Shown one piece after another: positions 7,980-11,627 of a stretch of DNA of 11,627 nt. The notes below the pieces were generated by a model. The model worked only from the letters and a program-made list of their open reading frames with translations, was not told the DNA's origin and did not search any database. The DNA lies in contig CAMPET010000296.1 in assembly GCA_946803715.1 (NCBI GenBank), forward strand, positions 801 to 12,427, read 5' to 3'. The position numbers and the translations under genes are program-made. Every line of letters begins with the position of its first letter. Position 1 is the stretch's first letter. This DNA comes from Beroe ovata (Eukaryota > Ctenophora > Nuda > Beroida > Beroidae).

Positions 7980-10369
7980 CTGAAAACGTAAGCAGATAAG
8001 GCAACGCATAAGCAGATGAGCAGATAAGACATCGCGTATCGAAGGCGCGTAATCCTTAAAAATAGAGATAATTCAACGGTAAACGTATCCACAAACAACT
8101 TGTTAGCTGTTGACCATCGTACCTCATTAGGAATGGGAGTAGAGTTGATGGCTTGTGGAGTGCTATACGGAGTGTAAGCAGTAGTACCGCCTATGTACCC
8201 TCCCCCAAGGTGCAGCTGGCCCATCTGGGAGGCCAGAGTGTGGTGATCCACTGGAGATAGTTGGGGAGGGAATGTAGTGAGGGGGACCAGCTGTGGTGAC
8301 ATCCACTGTCCATTTGGGATGTTGTTGTACTGTATCGGCAGAGGAACCATTTGCATAGCTGGGGAGTATTTGATCTTAGTAGGGACTGTGTCATATGATT
8401 TGGGGTAGTAAAGAGGGGTCGATTTGATCGTGGAATTATTGGCAAGGAACACTCACAAGGATGGAAGAGCAGGGGTCTGGGACCCGGTGGTGGAATGGCC
8501 GATGCTCCATTCTGTTGGAGGGAAACATCCGGGAACACAGGCTGAACGAAACTCATAGCAGGAAGCTGGCCAGACTCGTCCATACTGGCCCCAGCAGCTG
8601 TCCATGCTGGAGCTAGGTACACCATTGGTCTCTTTTTGTTGGGATTGGGGGCTTCAGCGAACTTCACAATCAGGGGCTCGCCTCCAGGCGTAACTGGCTT
8701 ACCATTGAGCGACTTGATCGCCTTCTCACACAACTCTTTGCTTTCCAGCCTGTAGGATTCAGGTTTGAATTATATGAAACAAAAGCATTGATAGAGCAAA
8801 CATCAAGATTTCAAGTGATGTCCTCCAGCCAAACCTAGCAAATCCAACACCCTTGCTGTTTCCTTCTGGATCTTTTAGGATTCTGGATGACACAATTTCT
8901 CCAAATTGCATGACCAAACTGTTCAAATCCTGAAATGAGACCAATATATATTCATTGTCATTTGTCGACTATAGGAAGCGTTGATCATTATTTCTGGAAA
9001 AGTGAAGCTCATTCATCATTGGCTTACGTCCTCTGAGAATGAACGTGGGAGGTTGCTAATGTAGAGATTTGTCACGTCCAAGTTCTCACTGTGTTGCTTC
9101 ATCTTGGTGGGGTCATGTTGCTGCTTCCGGATTTGATCATTGATAGACATCTGAAATAGTTAGTTATTGTTGTCACTTCAGTGTATAACTATCTAACCAC
9201 AATATACGTTTCACACATGGTGTTTCGTAAATATGATTATGAAAGAGTGTGGTTTAGCAATTCATTTCACAGCTACATCAACACAACTATTGACATTCAA
9301 TGATGGGCCCTGAGGATTGCTGCTGAGGGAAAGAAGCCCATAGATGCGCGCGCAAAATTGCTTTCCCGCGAAACGCGCGCAGAAATAAAGTACAGAAAAT
9401 AGTTACCACAATCTAGTCTGCACACATTTCAGCGCGAAAAATTAAGGAAAAATTTTTAGGCGGTTTGCCTTTTAGTTCAAATTGTTTGGCGGTCGCATTG
9501 ACAACGGTCGTTGTAACTTGACCGGGAAGATCACAACTTCAGAGGAAAACAGGCTAGTGACATACAGTGGTGTGATAAGTGTCGATTAATCAGTTCACTA
9601 ACCGATAAAACAAAGAAAAACCATCAGCAATGTGAAAACATGCTTGTCCAATGTCCGTAGATGAGAACGTGTAGCAAATGATAACAGAAACAGAAATAAT
9701 ACATAAAACATTTTTACAGCAATTCATTCTGATATCATTCGAAACCCATCAAAAGTTAATTAAGTTTGAATCACGAAAAGATGGCACCACTTTTCATTCC
9801 ATCAGGGATGAGATTAAACGTGTAGCAAAGCATTAAGGATAAGGCAGCAGCAGGGCGAAGATATCACATACCTTGTTACTAACCTTAGCGAATGAAGCTT
9901 GTGTCCCCTGTAGAGTTAGGTGCTGGCAAGCTTTCTGAGCTGATTCTGGGCTTTCAAAATCAACAAAGCCGTAACCTGCGGTGACTCACATTGTAAGACG
10001 TGCATGAGGTAATTTAAACTTTGCATCGACGGATTTCTAAAACAGGTGTCAAGCTAGCCGTAAACGATGAACAAGACACAAAGGTCGAGACAGTTTTTAC
10101 CTTTGCACTTGTTGCTCTGCTTATCAGTGATAGCTTTAGTCGAGGTGATCTTACCGAACCTGATTATAGGCAGATGATAATGTAAAGAGTGATCATGATG
10201 GGGAAATGCCCACTATCACGGAGAATGGAAATTTTCTAGTAAGTAGAATGTACCGTTTGCACATATTGGCCAGCTCATCGTCAGTAGTATTGTGTGGCAG
10301 TCCTCTGATGTATAGGTTCGTCCTGCTCAGCTGTTCAGTCTGAGTGTTCTCATTACGATACCCACCGTT
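7923..10369 (-). CDS. RBMS: RBMS/MSSP/shep-like two-RRM RNA-binding protein (5'-partial, eight exons)
   Basis: The family (vertebrate RBMS1-3, insect shep) binds A/U-rich single-stranded RNA or DNA and controls mRNA stability, translation and splicing. Minus-strand exons are 10369-10254, 10159-10101, 9975-9872, 9150-9028, 8929-8835, 8749-8457, 8358-8123 and 7979-7923. They total 1083 nt, or 360 residues plus TAA, with phases agreeing at every junction and all introns GT...AG. Counting from the first visible residue, RRM1 spans about 16-90 (RNP2 LYIRGL 19-24, RNP1 KGYGFVDF 58-65). RRM2 spans about 120-199 (RNP2 LYISNL 122-127, RNP1 KGVGFARL 160-167). A Q/P/Y/G-rich tail follows. The block [14 protein letters not shown] and the tail motif SQMGQLHLG are family hallmarks. 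Visible length is somewhat below the 370-440 residues usual for vertebrate members because the N-terminus is missing. Family assignment is firm; the closest orthologue and exact isoforms are inferred. The alternative of another two-RRM family (ELAV, for example) fits less well, because the linker core KQQ.DPT and the C-terminus match RBMS. Confidence 0.93.
8123..8358 (-). CDS. RBMS: RBMS-like exon G: C-terminal low-complexity region
   Basis: The exon encodes [20 protein letters not shown], a Pro/Thr-rich stretch, then [15 protein letters not shown] and TPIPNE, ending GAG|GTACGA. QM..L.LG..Y is conserved in the RBMS and shep tails. Two acceptors fit the phase: tactccccag (start 8358, intron 98 nt, with a TACTAAG branch-like sequence upstream) and tatgacacag (start 8385, intron 71 nt, adding nine residues). 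The first is preferred for its intron size and branch-like motif. The exon itself is secure; its exact left border in mRNA is not. Confidence 0.82.
8457..8749 (-). CDS. RBMS: RBMS-like exon F: end of RRM2 and proximal tail
   Basis: Starting after gaatcctacag, the exon reads (R)[18 protein letters not shown], then the RRM2 end [17 protein letters not shown] Pro/Ala/Gln-rich tail follows that includes [20 protein letters not shown] and ends [10 protein letters not shown] plus one base. The donor T|GTGAGT is near consensus. The NKKR run after LIVKFA corresponds to the KFADGGQKKR segment of vertebrate RBMS and is a candidate nuclear-localisation or RNA-contact patch (inference). Reading through the donor in this frame gives an unrelated sequence and then a stop, which supports splicing. 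Confidence 0.9.
8835..8929 (-). CDS. RBMS: RBMS-like exon E: core of RRM2 (RNP1)
   Basis: The exon reads [20 protein letters not shown], then [11 protein letters not shown] and AG of a split Arg codon. Upstream is tctcatttcag; downstream is the weak donor AG|GTTTGG. The string S.RIL.D..G.S.GVGFAR is diagnostic of RRM2 in RBMS and shep. The next exon starts with G and completes AGG (Arg). The introns on either side are 98 and 85 nt. Confidence 0.93.
9028..9150 (-). CDS. RBMS: RBMS-like exon D: extended inter-RRM linker and RRM2 RNP2
   Basis: The acceptor is actatttcag and the donor GAC|GTAAGC. Its 41 codons read [20 protein letters not shown], then [29 protein letters not shown] matches the family linker (AKQQEQDPT), and TNLYISNLP is the start of RRM2. 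Here an extra [11 protein letters not shown] lies between the two, and MSINDQI precedes the linker core. The first codon is ATG in frame, so it could also begin translation of a transcript that starts in the preceding intron. Confidence 0.92.
9151..9871 (-). other. Intron between exons C and D, longest internal intron
   Basis: At 721 nt this intron is five or more times longer than the other internal introns of the gene. It contains GC-rich islets in otherwise AT-rich sequence: GCGCGCGC near 9346-9353, TTTCCCGCGAAA at 9362-9373, ACGCGCGC just after it, and TTTGGCGG at 9485-9492. These resemble E2F-type sites. The short hairpin ACAACG-GT-CGTTGT lies near 9500. The intron may host regulatory elements or an alternative start (inference). 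Confidence 0.5.
9872..9975 (-). CDS. RBMS: RBMS-like exon C: end of RRM1 (RNP1) and linker start
   Basis: The exon reads (G)[19 protein letters not shown], then [11 protein letters not shown] and VSNK. It carries the RNP1 aromatic residues, helix 2 and the last strand of RRM1. The acceptor is gtcaccgcag. Two donors are available: GCTAAG|GTTAGT (exon end 9884) and AACAAG|GTATGT (exon end 9872). Both are in phase 0 and 12 nt apart, so VSNK may be optional. The distal GTATGT is closer to consensus and is used in the main model. Confidence 0.9.
10101..10159 (-). CDS. RBMS: RBMS-like exon B: middle of RRM1
   Basis: This 59-nt exon reads (R)[19 protein letters not shown](G). Borders are cctataatcag|G and AAAG|GTAAAA. 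It completes the split Arg codon of exon A and leaves the Gly of RNP1 split with exon C. The block F/YGKI.STKAI.DK..NKCKGYGF is highly conserved in RBMS and shep. The flanking introns are short: 94 nt upstream and 125 nt downstream. Confidence 0.93.
10254..10369 (-). CDS. RBMS: RBMS-like exon A: start of RRM1 (RNP2)
   Basis: This exon follows the acceptor ttgtgtttcag and reads [20 protein letters not shown], then [18 protein letters not shown] plus two bases of a split Arg codon. It ends at CG|GTACAT. It supplies the pre-RRM segment, beta1/RNP2 (LYIRGL) and helix 1 of RRM1. It starts in phase 0. No ATG lies in frame between the exon and the next upstream stop, so it is not the first coding exon. 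At least one upstream exon is needed. Confidence 0.93.
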
Positions 10370-11274
10370 CTGAAACACAAGGATATATTTCAAATCGGTA
10401 TTTTGAGAATTTCCTACTCGCAATATTAAAATTGACTGAATCGATTTGATATTCAGAGCATTATCAATATGCCATATTCGTCATTTTATAATTCACGAAA
10501 CCACTTTGACACTTCTTATTGACAGTGAAACTCAAACAGTGCTCGATGGCTCTGTAAATGTTTGAAATGAAATGACTTCATGACTGTGAGAAAAACCCCG
10601 ACAATTGTAAAACGAAAAAATACTCTACTTATATAGGGAAAACCTCATAGATTCGATGAAACAGCCTGTTTGTTTTGGGCACGATCTGAAATGTTGGCAC
10701 CATTCCAACAGATACCAGACAACCACACAGATTGCACACAACCAAACACTATAGAAATCGTTCACAATAATGGCTGTGAACGCTATAGCTACAAGCAACA
10801 AAACAACCGCACACTGAAATGTGATACACAGGCACATCATTACATCAGCCTAGATTTAGCTCTCGATTTAAACTTTGAGATAATTTCAAACGAATGGTCT
10901 GCATTACATAGTTCTATGAGCGACTGCGAGAAATGCAATATCAAATGAATACCTAATGAATATGTAGCTTGTGATAAATGAATTGGTATCATAGATTTAG
11001 AAATGACGACTTGGTGTCATTCCTTTCTTCGATGGATCTTGGGCTTTGTCTTCCGAAGGACAAACCACTACTGAATTCATAAACACAATCATTCTTCCCT
11101 TAGCTCTACAGGTTATGGCACATAGTGTATAATACCTGCCCAAGTGCTTAGATCACCACTAGGACATTTAAATCGTATATGTTACACATGACAAACCAAG
11201 TAGCAGTTGGGTTAACCATGAACTTTCAGCATGATATCACTACACACTACACAGATACTGAATGACTCAGGCAC

Positions 11275-11365
11275 TGAGACACATACACACAAACACACAC
11301 ATACACACATAGACACACACACATAGACACTGACAAACACACACTGACACACGCACACACACACT
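11275..11365. repeat. (CA)-rich microsatellite tract
   Basis: Imperfect CA dinucleotides with CATA, CAGA and CTGA interruptions. It contains CACACGCACACACACA near its right end, which is complementary to part of the GT tract at 11489-11578. Confidence 0.9.
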
Positions 11366-11488
11366 CTATTGTGATCTAATCCTTGTACAAATAATGCTCT
11401 GCTGCTGATATGATATCACACAACCATCCTCTCTTTTTCTCATTATGAGATAATTAGGTATAACAATATCAGTTGTAAAGCAAACAGA

Positions 11489-11578
11489 GTGTGATTGTGT
11501 GTGTGCGTGTGGTGTGTCTCTGTGTGTATGTGTGTGTGATTGTGTGGTAGTTTGTGTGTATGTTTCTGTGTTTTTGTG
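11489..11578. repeat. (GT)-rich microsatellite tract
   Basis: Imperfect GT dinucleotides starting gagtgtgattgtgtgtgtgc. It is the mirror of the CA tract about 120 bp to the left; together they form a large imperfect inverted repeat. Confidence 0.9.
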
Positions 11579-11627
11579 AGATTTGGTATTAAATAATAAA
11601 TAAAAATTGATATTTTATCGAGGATAT

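Larger units (their letters stand above)
10370..11627. other. Upstream stretch without a supportable exon
   Basis: These 1.26 kb precede the first recognised RBMS-like exon. I looked on the minus strand for an ATG-containing exon with a phase-0 donor and found none that held up. The stretch is AT-rich up to about 11260. It then has a (CA)-rich tract, about 120 bp of AT-rich DNA, and a (GT)-rich tract. The likeliest reading is that it is the 3' part of a long first intron, or 5' flank, with the first exon outside the window. Confidence 0.5.

Noticed and set aside
8329-8340. Acceptor CCGATACAG before TACAAC as the exon G border
   Set aside because: It would join in the wrong phase to exon F; the two upstream acceptors keep the frame.
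10625-10948. Opposing open frames on both strands
   Set aside because: Low-complexity chance frames upstream of the gene; no splice or motif support.
10989-11070. Minus-strand Ser/Arg-rich reading after an ag at 11071 (SGLSFGRQSPRSIEERNDT)
   Set aside because: It ends in a stop without a donor and shows no family similarity.
11134-11160. Donor-like GGGCAG|GTATTA on the minus strand as the end of an upstream RBMS exon
   Set aside because: The phase-0 frame into it has TAA only a few codons upstream and no ATG, so it cannot supply the N-terminus; a non-coding 5' UTR exon is not excluded.

Overview
The window looks like part of an animal nuclear genome, probably from an invertebrate draft assembly. 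It holds one clear protein-coding gene split by spliceosomal introns with GT...AG borders. Most of those introns are short (about 85-145 nt). The intergenic DNA is AT-rich and carries microsatellites, palindromes, GCGCGC islets and two single-N ambiguities (442 and 4687). The compact introns and the protein's divergence from vertebrate RBMS and insect shep would suit an early-branching animal such as a sponge, but nothing here proves a phylum.

The gene lies on the minus strand between 10369 and 7923. It encodes an RBMS/MSSP/shep-type single-stranded nucleic-acid-binding protein with two RRM domains. Eight exons join without a frame break into about 360 residues with a stop codon. RRM1 has RNP2 LYIRGL and RNP1 KGYGFVDF; RRM2 has RNP2 LYISNL and RNP1 KGVGFARL. 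A low-complexity Q/P/Y/G-rich tail follows and includes the family-like segment [14 protein letters not shown]. The variable N-terminus and start codon are not visible: 10370-11627 is probably intron or 5' flank. The spacer between the RRMs is much longer than the roughly 12-residue spacer of known family members. Several splice choices keep the reading frame: tandem donors 12 nt apart, tandem acceptors 27 nt apart, and two possible C-terminal ends.

Layout: 1-446 and 2112-2608 are two copies of a repeat with a 472-bp period, and a third copy starts at 2601. Degenerate short units around CTGACACCA and CTGTACGCTGACACC extend over about 1620-3280. 3300-4930 is AT-rich and apparently non-coding, with a perfect 20-bp palindrome at 3778-3797. 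4930-5560 is a GC/CpG-richer islet with a promoter-like array (GTCACGTGAC, inverted CCAAT box, TATAAAAT) and a TCTCGCGAGA palindrome, but no recognisable gene. 5560-7800 is non-coding, with a (CA)n tract at 6677-6735 and a multi-arm foldback at 6778-6953. 7794-10369 holds the RBMS-like gene. 10370-11627 has no supportable exon and ends with (CA)n and (GT)n tracts facing each other.

No operon, CRISPR array, tRNA, rRNA or intact transposase/reverse-transcriptase gene was seen. The best leads are the expanded and alternatively spliced inter-RRM linker, a possible internal promoter in the long third intron, and the gene-less promoter at about 4950-5080.
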